A stretch of DNA of 64,000 bases from Streptomyces albipurpureus (GCF_023701525.1 NZ_JAMQAW010000075.1:1-64000), one strand, 5' to 3'; positions 18,101 to 26,448 are shown, counted from the first letter of the stretch. The notes: a model not told the origin generated them from the letters alone. Translations and numbers: made by a program.

Positions 18101-20394
18101 TCTGTCGACATATGGACCGCGCGCGGGGGGCCGGCGTGGGTGGATGGCGCGGGTTCGTCGAGCGCGTCCTCCTCGGGGCAGGGGTCCGGGTCGGCTGCGC
18201 CGTGCTGTCCAGCCGTGGGTTCATCTGGTCGGGTGCGGGGCCCGGAGGAGCCGTCCGTGGCCCCTTCTGGAGCGGCTTGGGCCGATTCAGGGGTGACGGG
18301 ATCGCGGTGGGCGGTGTCCGCTGCCACGGCGGATGATGCATCGGAAGGCTCTGTCCCGGTGCCGGATCGGGCGCCCGTAGCCGTGTCCGCGGCGGTCGGC
18401 CCCTGTCTGTCGACCGCTGGGGTCGGCCCGTCCGCGGAGGCGTCGGGCAGCGCCGGGGGGCCGTCGACTCTCGCGTGCACCGCGCCCGGCTTGCGGGCGT
18501 CGGCCGCGACGGTGCCCTTGCGGGGCGACGGCACAGGTGTGGCCACCGGCGCCGGCAGGCTCAGCAGCTCGGCCAGCCGATGGTCTTCGGCGATGGAGGC
18601 CGCGGCGCGACGTTCTGCCTCGTAGGTGTGCTCGGCCGCCCGGGCCGCGTCGGCCGCGCGTGCCGCGGCCAACTCGGCCCGGGCCTCGGTCGCCGCGGTT
18701 TCCTTCGCCCGGTCGGCGGTTGCCTGTCCGGCTTCGCGGGCGGCGTCCCAGGCGGCGACGGCCGCCTTCTCGGCGTCATTCGCGGCCAGTGCCGCCCTGG
18801 CCGGGTCGGCGTCCGGAGCCGTGTCGTCGAGCCAGCCGGCCCGTACCGCTTCGGCTGTCTCCTGTTCGACCTCGGTCAGGCGTTGGCGTAGATGGCCGAT
18901 CTCGCTACGGGCGCGCTGGGTCTCGGTGGCCGCGGCGGTCGCGTCCCGGTGCGCGGCTTCCCCCATCTCTTGGAGGGCGGCGGAGCGTTCTTCCTGCTCA
19001 CCAGCGAGTTGCTCACCGCTTTCCGCTGCCGAGTGGAGCGCGCGGACGAGGTCAGCGGCGGCTCTGGCCCGGGCTGCGAGGGCGGGGGCCGCATCGCGCT
19101 CGGCGTCTTGGATCGCGGCGGCGACCCTGGCGCTGCGGTCGGCGGCGGCCCGGTGTCGTAGGACAGCCTCGGTGGCCTGCCAGGCCAAGTGCAGGGTGCG
19201 GGCGTCGCTGAGTTCGCGGCGTTGGGCGGCGGCGCCCTTCTCCGCGACGGCCAGGGCGAGCGATGCGTGGCGGTAGGCCAGCTCGGCGGCGATGAGCGAG
19301 CTTCGGCCGCGCCGCTGCTCGGCCTCGGTGACGGTGTGCGCTGCGGCGGTGACCTGCGCGGCGAGGTCGGTGGTGCGGGTGCGCTCCACCACGGCGCGGG
19401 CGGAGAGCCGGCGGGCGAGGGTGCGCGTACGTCGCTCGGAGCCGGTGTGGATCTCTCGGGCGCGGCTACGTGCTTCGGCGGCTTCCACGATCCGGCCGAG
19501 CAGATCGACGGAACCCGCGGTGAAGTCGCGTTCGGCGGTGAGTTCGGCACGTCGGCCGAGCTTGTTGCCAAAGCTGCTGACGAGGTCGGCGAGACCGTCG
19601 GTGTCCCGGGTGTCGGTGACCGCGCGCAGCAGGAGATCGGTGAAGTCGGAGTCCTTCTTGACGGCGAAGAGTCCCGCCGCCTCGCCTTCGTCCGCGTTCA
19701 TCTCACGCTGGTAGCGGAACAGTTCGGGGTCGAGGCCGAGATCACCGAGATGCTCGTTCCAGCGGTCGTGGATCTCCTCCCAGGAGACTTCGAGATGCGG
19801 ATACACCTTGCCGGCTTCGGTGATGGCGTCCCGGAAGCCCTTCATCGTGCGGCGACGGCCACGGGCACCGGATGCACCATCGGTCGAGGGGCGCATCGCG
19901 GTGGATTCGGCGACCGGGAGTGAGTCAAGGCTGAGGCCGGGGCCGGGGCGGAAGGAGTACCAGGCTTCGGCGAACTTGCGCGGGTCGTTGGAGACCTGGC
20001 GCCCGCGCCACTCGCTGACCTTGCCGACGACGATCAGTTCGCCGGTGAGGGTGTGCTGCCACTCCAGGGCGACATGGCCGCAGTCGTCGGCGAGGAGGAA
20101 TTTGCGCAGTACACCGGAGCTGGCGCCGCCCAGGGTGTTGCGGTGGCCCGGCAGCATCACCGAGAAGATCAGTTTGAGCAGGACCGACTTCCCGCCGCCG
20201 TTCTCCAGGAAGAGGACTCCGGCGGGGGCGGGGCGGCGGGGCGGGCCGACGGGCTCTTCCTCGAAGAACTCCGCCTGGGCAGGGGCGGGATGGGGTACCG
20301 GCGCACCCACTCCGCGTAGATCCAGCACGGTGTCGGCGTAGCGCGCACCGGCGGGCCCGATGGAGTAGAGGCGAACGCGGGACAGCTCGTACAT
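15172..20394 (-). CDS. very large SMC/MukB-like ATPase
   Basis: A 1740-aa SMC-type ATPase. The N-terminal head has NGGGKS (K69) after LFLE and later ELFRYQREMNADEGEA. Long Ala/Glu/Arg-rich coiled coils follow (about 290-610 and 985-1560). The middle holds a 200-residue Pro/Ala/Thr/Asp-rich, probably disordered insert (about 614-815) and then a compact hinge-like domain (about 850-985). The C-terminal head has the ABC signature FSGGQ (1594-1598) and a Walker B LFLDNPIG (1629-1636) in which Asn follows the Asp where most SMC proteins have the catalytic Glu. Together with the two genes upstream it fits a MukBEF/MksBEF- or Wadjet-like loop-extruding complex acting on DNA. Function here is inferred from architecture only. 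Confidence 0.85.
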   Translation of the reverse strand: MYELSRVRLYSIGPAGARYADTVLDLRGVGAPVPHPAPAQAEFFEEEPVGPPRRPAPAGVLFLENGGGKSVLLKLIFSVMLPGHRNTLGGASSGVLRKFLLADDCGHVALEWQHTLTGELIVVGKVSEWRGRQVSNDPRKFAEAWYSFRPGPGLSLDSLPVAESTAMRPSTDGASGARGRRRTMKGFRDAITEAGKVYPHLEVSWEEIHDRWNEHLGDLGLDPELFRYQREMNADEGEAAGLFAVKKDSDFTDLLLRAVTDTRDTDGLADLVSSFGNKLGRRAELTAERDFTAGSVDLLGRIVEAAEARSRAREIHTGSERRTRTLARRLSARAVVERTRTTDLAAQVTAAAHTVTEAEQRRGRSSLIAAELAYRHASLALAVAEKGAAAQRRELSDARTLHLAWQATEAVLRHRAAADRSARVAAAIQDAERDAAPALAARARAAADLVRALHSAAESGEQLAGEQEERSAALQEMGEAAHRDATAAATETQRARSEIGHLRQRLTEVEQETAEAVRAGWLDDTAPDADPARAALAANDAEKAAVAAWDAAREAGQATADRAKETAATEARAELAAARAADAARAAEHTYEAERRAAASIAEDHRLAELLSLPAPVATPVPSPRKGTVAADARKPGAVHARVDGPPALPDASADGPTPAVDRQGPTAADTATGARSGTGTEPSDASSAVAADTAHRDPVTPESAQAAPEGATDGSSGPRTRPDEPTAGQHGAADPDPCPEEDALDEPAPSTHAGPPRAVHMSTDAPTGSADTSTAAAEDVSEYPPAAETPIHTGRERKRHRSETVGHPAPRPAASPLSAEELDRYAEELRELLDQQVTSAERQLFELRTVAADDARILGALGDGGLLPPSPDVLATVEYLGEHGIPALPGWRYLAQAVDPVDHAAVLSARPELVDGVVITDPASHDRAREALTGAALLPRSAVAVGTAAALLAPVPAPGTDDHPAATSVFLVPPNPAMHDEQAADEERQTLRARAAARDDEIRTLAARLAGDRSIAARLASWRADCPPGMLAELARAAQTAREFAEEAQAELTEARTVRAEVDDAAADAARVREERQEAAQRARRAADALAGLAYRLRERAGWQVKLRELADEAAESEARATVCLERAKAADEDRRAAQRAGDDARRTARALRAERAEIAGAPESLPQPDPNAPRAALPELREAYRTASQLYEKVGVGADLRAEQARAESDESASLTDLDRLSNKVRTRAAQLLEGTDGADGPSRQAAAARAESLVQMLETRASEASEKLGRLRGEAERLAPADAESHTRLPDELVPADAAQAQTLLRSATGELALGTDALATARDTHTGLLQAHRAAEDAAGGFEETAALLRDLLRDRDDEESAAETVESYPGSLPEARQSAAEARRSLRGCAAELSAAEAAVREASDVLVRHANSTRYEQVRTPARQQIRELPAAALPEHAAKWAEAFAPRLRVLTDELQQLDRNRDTIVDRLRGLVESALATLRSAQRLSRLPEGLGEWSGQEFLRIRFEEPDHATLAERLGEVIDEATRTAVRKNSTAAYGEGRRDGMSLLLRGVQAALQPKGIAVEILKPDAVLRAERVPVGQMGDVFSGGQLLTAAIALYCTMAALRSNDRGRDRHRHAGTLFLDNPIGRANATYLLELQRAVSDALGVQLLYTTGLFDTTALAEFPLVIRLRNDADLRAGLKYISVEEHLRPGLPQQDPSDESVHGEITATRMFRRSSATADQSAPASSTRK
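17950..18555 (-). other. disordered insert in the SMC-like protein
   Basis: Codes for residues about 614-815: almost only Pro, Ala, Thr, Ser, Gly, Asp and Glu, with a short basic patch (GRERKRHRSE) at its end. It interrupts the coiled coil just before the hinge-like domain. Such linkers vary quickly in length; it was probably gained within the lineage. Confidence 0.7.
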
Positions 20395-20448
20395 GGCGGC
20401 GGACTCTCGTGGTTGGCAGGCCGGGTGGGGGGATGGGGTCGACGGGTG

Positions 20449-21357
20449 TCAGGTGTGGAAGGGGAGCCCGGCGTCGGCGACTAGCTCCAGATCGTCGGCC
20501 TCGGACGGCGGGACGAGGGTGGCGGTGCCGTCGCTGATGGGTACGACGCCGAGTTCGAGTAGTTCGGCCATGGCGGCGCTGCCCGCCATATCGCGGACTT
20601 GAAGCTGGTAGCGGGCGGTGGTGCGGTAGGCGCCTCCGGCGTCGTCTCCGGTGCGCTGGAGGAAGCCCGATTCGGTGAGGAAGGCGACTGCCTTGCCGAT
20701 GATGCCGCTGGTCGAACCGGCGAGTCTGCGGGCGTCCTTGGTGGCTCCGGTGGCGCTGCGGCGGGCGTAGATCCGCCAGGCGGACTCCAGGCCCGGGGCG
20801 TCGGTGGCGGGGTCGGTGTTCTGGCCCTGGTCCTCGGCGCGCTCTTCAAGACGGCGGCAGGCCTGTCGTACGAAGGCTTCGACGCCGTTGACCGTGATGC
20901 GGCCGATGTAGCCGTCGTCGGCGAGGTCTTCGGGGCGGGGAAAGGACATGGTGGCGACGGCCAGATGGGCGAGACCGTGCAGAAACCGGTCGGCGGAGTC
21001 GACGGCTGCTCGACGGGCGTAGTCGCCCATGCGGACGGCGAAGACGGAGTCCTCCGCGGCGGCCAGCGCCATCCCGGCACGGGGGGAGACCTCAAGCACG
21101 ATCAGCCCCAGACCGGTGGCGACAGCGTCGGCGAGCCGGGCGAAGGCTGTCTCCTCTCGGTAGCGGCGGAGTAGTTCGGCGTACTCCGCGTCGCGTGCGG
21201 GCATCAGTTTGGGCTGAAGCCCGCAGGAGACGAGGCGGGCGGCGTCGGCCGCGTCGGCGGGGGTGATGCGGGGACCGCCGGCGGCTGCGGGGTCGGCGGG
21301 CACTTCACCGGTGTCCGAGGCACGCCAGGGGTCGCGCTCGGCGTGAGGGTCGGTCAC
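20449..21357 (-). CDS. KITE/MukE-like winged-helix subunit of the SMC complex
   Basis: A 302-aa protein beginning at a GTG with AAGGAG upstream. A helical N-terminal half (about 40-150) precedes a winged-helix-like part with TKDARRLAGSTSGIIGKAVAFLTESGFLQ and RTTARYQLQVRDMAG, then a short C-terminal tail. Size, the helix-turn-helix character and position between a kleisin-like and an SMC-like gene match MukE/MksE/JetB subunits. Motif-level homology is too weak to prove it by eye. It ends 54 bases before the SMC gene, same strand. Confidence 0.65.
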   Translation of the reverse strand: MTDPHAERDPWRASDTGEVPADPAAAGGPRITPADAADAARLVSCGLQPKLMPARDAEYAELLRRYREETAFARLADAVATGLGLIVLEVSPRAGMALAAAEDSVFAVRMGDYARRAAVDSADRFLHGLAHLAVATMSFPRPEDLADDGYIGRITVNGVEAFVRQACRRLEERAEDQGQNTDPATDAPGLESAWRIYARRSATGATKDARRLAGSTSGIIGKAVAFLTESGFLQRTGDDAGGAYRTTARYQLQVRDMAGSAAMAELLELGVVPISDGTATLVPPSEADDLELVADAGLPFHT

Positions 21358-21526
21358 TTCGGTGACTCCTTCGGACGGGGATGCGGACAGGTTGGGGAGG
21401 GCGGAGGGCCGGCCGGGTCTCTGGTGGTCAGCCGATGGCTCGTCATCGGAGGGGAGCGTCGGACCGCCGCCGTGCGGGGGGATGGGGATATCGCGTGTGG
21501 TCCTGCGGGCGGCGCGCTGTGGCCAC

Positions 21527-23053
21527 TCATGCGGCCTCCGCGCGGTCCGCGGCCATCCCGGCCGCGTCCAGGAGGGCGGTGCCCACGATCAGATCCGCGC
21601 CACCGAACTCCGGATCGGCCAGCTCGGTGCCGTCGTCCACGGCGAACAGCAATCGCTCCTCGCCCTGGCGATAGGCGGTGCCCACAGGCGGGCTGGCCGC
21701 GTGGACCGCCAGGAGCGCCACCAGATAGGGCAGTTCGGGGTCGATGCCACGGGCTTCGGCAAGCAGGCCCGAGAGGCGGCGCGGGGCATCGTGTTCCAGA
21801 TCGAGCAGTCGCAGGGCTCGGGTGAGCTGCTCCTCGCTGAACCGGCTGTCATCGGGAGTCGCGATCAGATCGGGCTCGGGCATCTCGGCGCCCAGATGCT
21901 CGCGCTCCAGGGGTGGGGTCAGCAACATGTCGACCAGGTCCCCGACCCTTACCGACGACGGCGTGCGCAGTCCCGTGCCGCGGGCGAAGAACGCGTCGGT
22001 GACCTGGATCGCGCCCTCCAGCGGAAGCGACAGCACCGGGGCCATCAACTGTCCGTAGAGATCGAGTCCGGTATGGGTGGTCGGCCGGGCGAACGCCTGA
22101 CGGTCCTGCTCAGCGCGGAAGAGCGGACCGGCTTCCAGCAGCCTCGACTGGAGCTGGGTGTGACGGCGGATGCAGTCCTTCACGATGTCGACCAACTCCG
22201 CCGCACGACGCCTGTTCTCGGGCTCCTCGGCCTCGTCACGCGCCTTGCGGATGTTCGTCAGGATCGCGTTCTCATGGCGGTAGCGGTCGGCGACATGGTC
22301 GAGGGCTTCGGCGATCATGTCCGGGACGGCGTTCAACCAGTCGACGGCGCGGACATTGCGACGGGTGGCCTCCAACGTACGGCGGAGGGTCTCGGCATAC
22401 TGCACGGTGCGGTATCTGGCCTGCTCGGCGGCGAGCTGGGCGTCCGCGAGCTTGCCTCGGCTGATCAGGACCTCCAGCTTGACCTCCGCCGCGATCTGCG
22501 CGCTGGTGACATCGGTATCGAGGGCACCCACCAGGACGTTGACCGCTTCATCGGTGGTGCGGAGATAGACACTGCCGCCGGGGCCCGGGACCTCCTCGAT
22601 CAACTTGAAGTCGTAGTCCCGGCGGATGTAGACGCCATCGGGTCCGAAGGTGCCGTACACCGCGCGGAATCCTCGGTCGACGCTTCCCACGTTGATCAGA
22701 TTCTCCAGCACCCAGCGGGCGACCCGCTCATGCTCGGACACCGGTCGCGCCGGGGCCTGCGCGGCAACCCTGGGCAGAAGCCTGGCCACTATCTGGTCGT
22801 GATCCGCGCCGGTATCGAAATCCATGTGCAAGGTGATGAGGTCAATGGCGGAGAGAGCCACCTCCGCCATGGCGTAGACCGTGTACTCACCGGCGAGATT
22901 GGCCTTGCGGGCGTCCAGATCGTGCAGCGGCGCGGTGCACGCGAGCGCGCGCAGGCGCCGCGCGAGCCCTTCGTCGGCGGCCGGGCCCAGCGCGAGCCGC
23001 GGCCCCACGCTGAGCTGGGGCGGAACGAAGTCCGTCGGGGCTGGCGAAGTCAC
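21527..23053 (-). CDS. kleisin/MukF-like subunit of the SMC complex
   Basis: A 508-aa mostly helical protein. It starts with a domain containing DLDARKANLAGEYTVYAMAEVALSAIDLI, has a long central helical region (about 180-330, with RYRTVQYAETLRRTLEATRRNVR) and a C-terminal domain with a winged-helix feel (VRVGDLVDMLLTPPLERE, then EEQLTRALRLLDLE). This layout and its place as first gene of the operon match MukF/MksF/JetA kleisins. I prefer the GTG at 23053; the frame also opens at a TTG at 23083. No good ribosome site precedes the GTG, so a leaderless start is possible. The next gene begins 169 bases downstream. Confidence 0.65.
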   Translation of the reverse strand: MTSPAPTDFVPPQLSVGPRLALGPAADEGLARRLRALACTAPLHDLDARKANLAGEYTVYAMAEVALSAIDLITLHMDFDTGADHDQIVARLLPRVAAQAPARPVSEHERVARWVLENLINVGSVDRGFRAVYGTFGPDGVYIRRDYDFKLIEEVPGPGGSVYLRTTDEAVNVLVGALDTDVTSAQIAAEVKLEVLISRGKLADAQLAAEQARYRTVQYAETLRRTLEATRRNVRAVDWLNAVPDMIAEALDHVADRYRHENAILTNIRKARDEAEEPENRRRAAELVDIVKDCIRRHTQLQSRLLEAGPLFRAEQDRQAFARPTTHTGLDLYGQLMAPVLSLPLEGAIQVTDAFFARGTGLRTPSSVRVGDLVDMLLTPPLEREHLGAEMPEPDLIATPDDSRFSEEQLTRALRLLDLEHDAPRRLSGLLAEARGIDPELPYLVALLAVHAASPPVGTAYRQGEERLLFAVDDGTELADPEFGGADLIVGTALLDAAGMAADRAEAA

Positions 23054-23637
23054 GTTGCACAGACTAGGTCCTCGCACTGACAACGGTCGAAACGGCGCAG
23101 AAGCGACCGCCCCACAGCGGCGCCGCGGCTCGGGCGCACCACTGACCCGGGTAACGGTTCAGACTGCCCCGGAACAAGGGAACAGCCTTGGCTCTCGTCC
23201 TCCAACACCAGGTGTGCGGAGGTCTCGACCCGGCGTTCACGGGCGTCTTCGAAGTAGGCCGGTGGCCGTTCCGCGCCAGCGCCGTCTCCCGAGCGCAGGG
23301 GTTTTGCCGCAGTCGCGGACGAGGCAGGGCTGGTGGAGGTCGCGCGGGTTCTCGACCAGGTGGAAGGCGAAGCTCAGTTCGGCCGGCACGCCATGCGACA
23401 GTTCCCGGTGCGGGCACTGCCCCGGGGAGGGCGACCAGCCCCACGGTGGAAGTGGGCGTTGGCGGTGGAGACGCCCGTCCAGTCGGCCCTTGCGCCCCGC
23501 GGACGACCGCCTCGAACTGCCCGAGCGCACAGGGCGGCCCATCGATGCCGTGGACTACGGCGCACCCGACGGCTGCGGGGTGCGGCAGCGGTCAATGGCG
23601 CCCCGCACGGCCAGCGGCGGCACGAAACCACCGCGTC

Positions 23638-23734
23638 CGAGTTCACGGACCAGGAGACGTTCACGGGTCGGTGACGTTCACGAGTCAGGAGACGTTCACG
23701 GGTCGGTGACGTTCACGGGTCGGTGACGTTCACG
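23638..23734. repeat. five-copy array of GACGTTCACG at 17-18 bp period
   Basis: The core GACGTTCACG occurs at 23656, 23673, 23691, 23708 and 23725, spaced 17, 18, 17 and 17 bases; a partial sixth copy (GTTCACG) is at 23641. Three copies are preceded by GTCGGT or GTCGGTG and two by CAGGA. GTGACGTTCAC is close to a palindrome with one extra base. The period is too short for CRISPR. It sits about 600 bases upstream of the SMC operon and 500 bases upstream of pxpA, so it could be a cluster of protein-binding sites. Confidence 0.9.
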
Positions 23735-24033
23735 GGCCAGTGGTCGAAACCCCTCCCGCGAGCTGTCATGGGAGACGAGCAAGAGCCTTCAGCCCGCAGG
23801 TCCGCTCCATGGAGCGATGGCGGGCATCGATGTGCCCGATGCCACCCGAGGACCTCGACACGGCGGCCGGACAGAGTGCCATGATGCCCGCAGTGCATGG
23901 CGCGGCGCGGTGCACCACGGCAATCCAAGCGGGCTCGGCACAGCGGACCTCGAACGTCCGGACTTCGACACCGTCCGGGCTTCGGCGATCCGGTGCTGGC
24001 GAGCCCCAGCGCCATTCCGGTGTTCTGTGTTGT

Positions 24034-24060
24034 CTGTTCTCTGTTCTCTGTTCTCTGTTC
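24034..24060. repeat. 7-bp microsatellite (CTGTTCT)
   Basis: 3.9 perfect head-to-tail copies of CTGTTCT, unusual T-richness for this genome. It is located 150 bases upstream of pxpA and outside coding sequence. Confidence 0.9.
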
Positions 24061-24209
24061 CGGGCAGATGGAGTCACCCCGCAGACAACGGCGACGGCTT
24101 CGCCCGCGGCGTTCGCCTTCGTCGATGCGCCGGGGCAGGTGTTCCGCACAGACGTGCGGGACGCGCACTACCGCGTGGCTTGAGGCCGGGCACAGCAGAG
24201 GAGGAGTAC

Positions 24210-24974
24210 ATGACCTGGGCGTCCATCGATCTCAACGCCGACCTCGGTGAGGGCTTCGGCCGCTGGCGGCTGACTGACGACGAGGGGCTGCTCTCCATCG
24301 TCACCAGCGCCAATGTCGCCTGCGGCTTCCACGCGGGAGACGCCTCGACCATGCAACGGGTCTGTCGGCTGGCGGCCGAGCGATCCGTACGCATCGGTGC
24401 CCAGGTCTCCTACCGCGATCTCGCCGGGTTCGGCCGCCGCTCCATGGACGTCCCCCCGGACGAACTGGCCGCCGAGATCGCCTATCAGATCGGTGCGCTC
24501 CAGGTGTTCGCCAGAGCCGCGGGTTCCCGGGTGTCCTACGTCAAACCCCATGGCGCTCTGTACAACCGCGTGGTCCATGACGAAGAGCAGGCTGCCGCCG
24601 TGGTCGACGGCGTGCTGTTGACGGGTGAGCGACTGCCCCTGTTGGGGCTGCCCGGCTCCAAGCTGCACGCCATGGCCGAGAAGGCCGGACTCCCCGTGAT
24701 CACCGAGGCCTTCGCGGACCGGGCGTACACCGCCGAGGGCACCTTGGTACCGCGTCGCGAGGAAGGCGCGGTGCTCACCGATGAGAACGCCGTGGTGGAA
24801 CGGTCGGTCAGCATGGCCCGCTTCGGTGTGGTCACCTCACGGTGTGGAAGGTCGGTGGCGGTGCGCGCCCGATCGCTCTGTCTCCATGGTGACACCCCGG
24901 GGGCCGTCACGCTGGCCCGTCAGGTGCGCCACCAATTGGAGACCGTGGGTGTGCGGGTGGAGGCTTTCGTATGA
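24210..24974 (+). CDS. pxpA: 5-oxoprolinase subunit A (LamB/YcsF family)
   Basis: Subunit of the prokaryotic ATP-dependent 5-oxoprolinase PxpABC, which opens 5-oxoproline (pyroglutamate) to glutamate in the cytosol. The ATG at 24210 has a strong GAGGAGGAG site; the frame continues upstream but the family begins with DLNADLGEGFG, here residues 7-17. Other family marks: VACGFHAGD, RIGAQVSYRDLAGFGRR, YVKPHGALYN and CLHGDTPGAV. The 254-aa length is normal. It overlaps pxpB by ATGA (24971-24974), so the three genes are one translationally coupled operon. Confidence 0.94.
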   Translation: MTWASIDLNADLGEGFGRWRLTDDEGLLSIVTSANVACGFHAGDASTMQRVCRLAAERSVRIGAQVSYRDLAGFGRRSMDVPPDELAAEIAYQIGALQVFARAAGSRVSYVKPHGALYNRVVHDEEQAAAVVDGVLLTGERLPLLGLPGSKLHAMAEKAGLPVITEAFADRAYTAEGTLVPRREEGAVLTDENAVVERSVSMARFGVVTSRCGRSVAVRARSLCLHGDTPGAVTLARQVRHQLETVGVRVEAFV

Positions 24975-25585
24975 GAACGCTTCCGGTCGGTGACCGAGCC
25001 CTGCTGATCGAGATGGCGGACGGTGAACAGGCCGGGGCGCTGCACGCCGAACTGCTGCGCCGCCGGAGCGCTGGGACGCTCCCCGCGGTACGGGAGATCG
25101 TGCCCGCGGCCCGGACCGTGCTGCTGGACGGGGTGGACGATCCCGGCCGGTGGGCTCGGGAACTGCCCCACTGGAAGATCCCCTCCCTTCAGATCGAGGA
25201 GATGGATGTGATCGAGGTGCCCGTCCGTTATGACGGCCCCGATCTGGCAGAGGTCGCCAGCCGATGGAGGGTGGCACCGAACGAGGTCGCCGAAATCCAC
25301 TCCTCGATCGACTTCCGGGTCGCCTTCTGCGGCTTCGCCCCCGGGTTCGGCTATCTGACCGGGCTTCCCGAGGACCTGGCGGTACCCCGTAGGGCGACCC
25401 CGCGCACCGCTGTGCCCGCCGGGGCGCTCGGGCTCGCCGGCAGCTACACGGGTGTCTATCCCCGGTCATCCCCAGGAGGCTGGCAGTTGATCGGCCGTAC
25501 GGATCTGAAGCTGTGGGACCCCGCCCGGGAGCCCGCCGCGCTGCTCTCGCCTGGTGCCAGGGTTCGCCTGGTGGCGCGGCGATGA
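24971..25585 (+). CDS. pxpB: 5-oxoprolinase subunit B (KipI/allophanate hydrolase subunit 1)
   Basis: A 204-aa subunit of PxpABC. Family motifs: GDRALLIEM near the N-terminus, PVRYDGPDLAEVA, and the conserved FCGFAPGFGYLTGLP followed by RRATPRTAVPAGALGLAG. In Bacillus KipI-type relatives inhibit sensor kinases, but with PxpA and PxpC as neighbours the metabolic role is more likely. It is joined to both neighbours by ATGA overlaps. Confidence 0.93.
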   Translation: MRTLPVGDRALLIEMADGEQAGALHAELLRRRSAGTLPAVREIVPAARTVLLDGVDDPGRWARELPHWKIPSLQIEEMDVIEVPVRYDGPDLAEVASRWRVAPNEVAEIHSSIDFRVAFCGFAPGFGYLTGLPEDLAVPRRATPRTAVPAGALGLAGSYTGVYPRSSPGGWQLIGRTDLKLWDPAREPAALLSPGARVRLVARR

Positions 25586-26448
25586 CGGACGGTGCCATCG
25601 CGGTGGTCCGGGCAGGTCTGCTGACCACGGTGCAGGATCTGGGGCGGCCCGGGCATGCTCATCTCGGGGTGTCCCGCTCCGGAGCACTGGACAGGCGGGC
25701 CGCCCGGCTGGTCAATCGACTGGTGGGCAACCCCGAGAGCGCGGCCGTTCTGGAGAGCACCTTCGGTGGCTGCGCCATCAGGCCCCGCCGGGCCGTGATC
25801 GCCGCCGTCGGTGGAGCGCCGTGCCCTGTCCTGGTCAACGGGCGTCCGGTCGCTTGGGGTGCCTCGGTGCGGGTGGAGGCGGGGAGCCTGCTGGAGGCCG
25901 GCTGGGCCACTTCTGGGGTGCGGAGCTATCTGGCCTTCGCCGGCGGGATAGCCGTCGAACCGGTGTTGGGCAGCCGTGCCACCGATCTGCTCTCCGGGCT
26001 CGGTCCCCCGCCGCTCGCGGACGGCGCCGTCCTGCCGCTTGGCACTCCGACCGGTCAGCGATCGCCCGTGGACGGCACGCTGCCGTGGGTGGCCCCGCCC
26101 CTGGAGTTGGTGCTGCGCGTCCGGTTGGGGCCACGAGCCGACTGGTTCACGGCTGCTGCGCTCAAGGCCCTGACCAGCGGCGTCTATCGAGTGTCAGCTG
26201 CGAGCAACCGCATCGGGCTGCGCACCGAGGGCCCCGCGTTGGAGCGCGTGCGCCCTGAGGAGTTGCCCAGTGAGGGCATGGTGCTCGGGGCGGTCCAGGT
26301 GCCGCCGGATGGCTGTCCGGTGGTCTTCCTCGCCGACCATCCCACCACCGGCGGCTATCCGGTGGTGGCGGTGGTCGACGATCGCGATCTGGGGGCGGCG
26401 GCGCAGGCCGCGCCCGGTACGCCTCTTCGATTTGCCCTGCTGGGCTGA
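25582..26448 (+). CDS. pxpC: 5-oxoprolinase subunit C (KipA/allophanate hydrolase subunit 2)
   Basis: A 288-aa subunit of PxpABC. The start ATG overlaps the pxpB stop (ATGA, 25582-25585). Family motifs: GLLTTVQDLGRPGHAHLGVSRSGALD at the N-terminus, SYLAFAGGIAV in the middle, and NRIGLRTEGPALE plus PSEGMVLGAVQVPPDG near the C-terminus. It is the last gene of the operon and faces the oppositely oriented hydantoinase/oxoprolinase gene. Confidence 0.94.
   Translation: MTDGAIAVVRAGLLTTVQDLGRPGHAHLGVSRSGALDRRAARLVNRLVGNPESAAVLESTFGGCAIRPRRAVIAAVGGAPCPVLVNGRPVAWGASVRVEAGSLLEAGWATSGVRSYLAFAGGIAVEPVLGSRATDLLSGLGPPPLADGAVLPLGTPTGQRSPVDGTLPWVAPPLELVLRVRLGPRADWFTAAALKALTSGVYRVSAASNRIGLRTEGPALERVRPEELPSEGMVLGAVQVPPDGCPVVFLADHPTTGGYPVVAVVDDRDLGAAAQAAPGTPLRFALLG

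Larger units (their letters stand above)
23084..24209. other. 1.1-kb gene-free region with two short repeat arrays
   Basis: It lies between the divergent SMC operon and pxpABC. All open frames are overlapping, low-complexity and share the same translated repeat, which marks them as non-coding. It contains a five-copy 17/18-bp array (23656-23734) and a 7-bp microsatellite (24034-24060). Promoters of both operons must be here. It could also hold decayed coding sequence, but nothing recognisable is left. Confidence 0.6.

Noticed and set aside
21362..23080. 572-codon plus-strand frame opposite the kleisin-like gene
   Set aside because: Gly/Val/Arg/Asp-rich with no domain; the minus-strand product has a coherent helical architecture and operon context.
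23638..23734. Array considered as CRISPR
   Set aside because: Period of 17-18 bases with a 10-base core leaves only 7-8-base spacers that are themselves similar; no cas genes.
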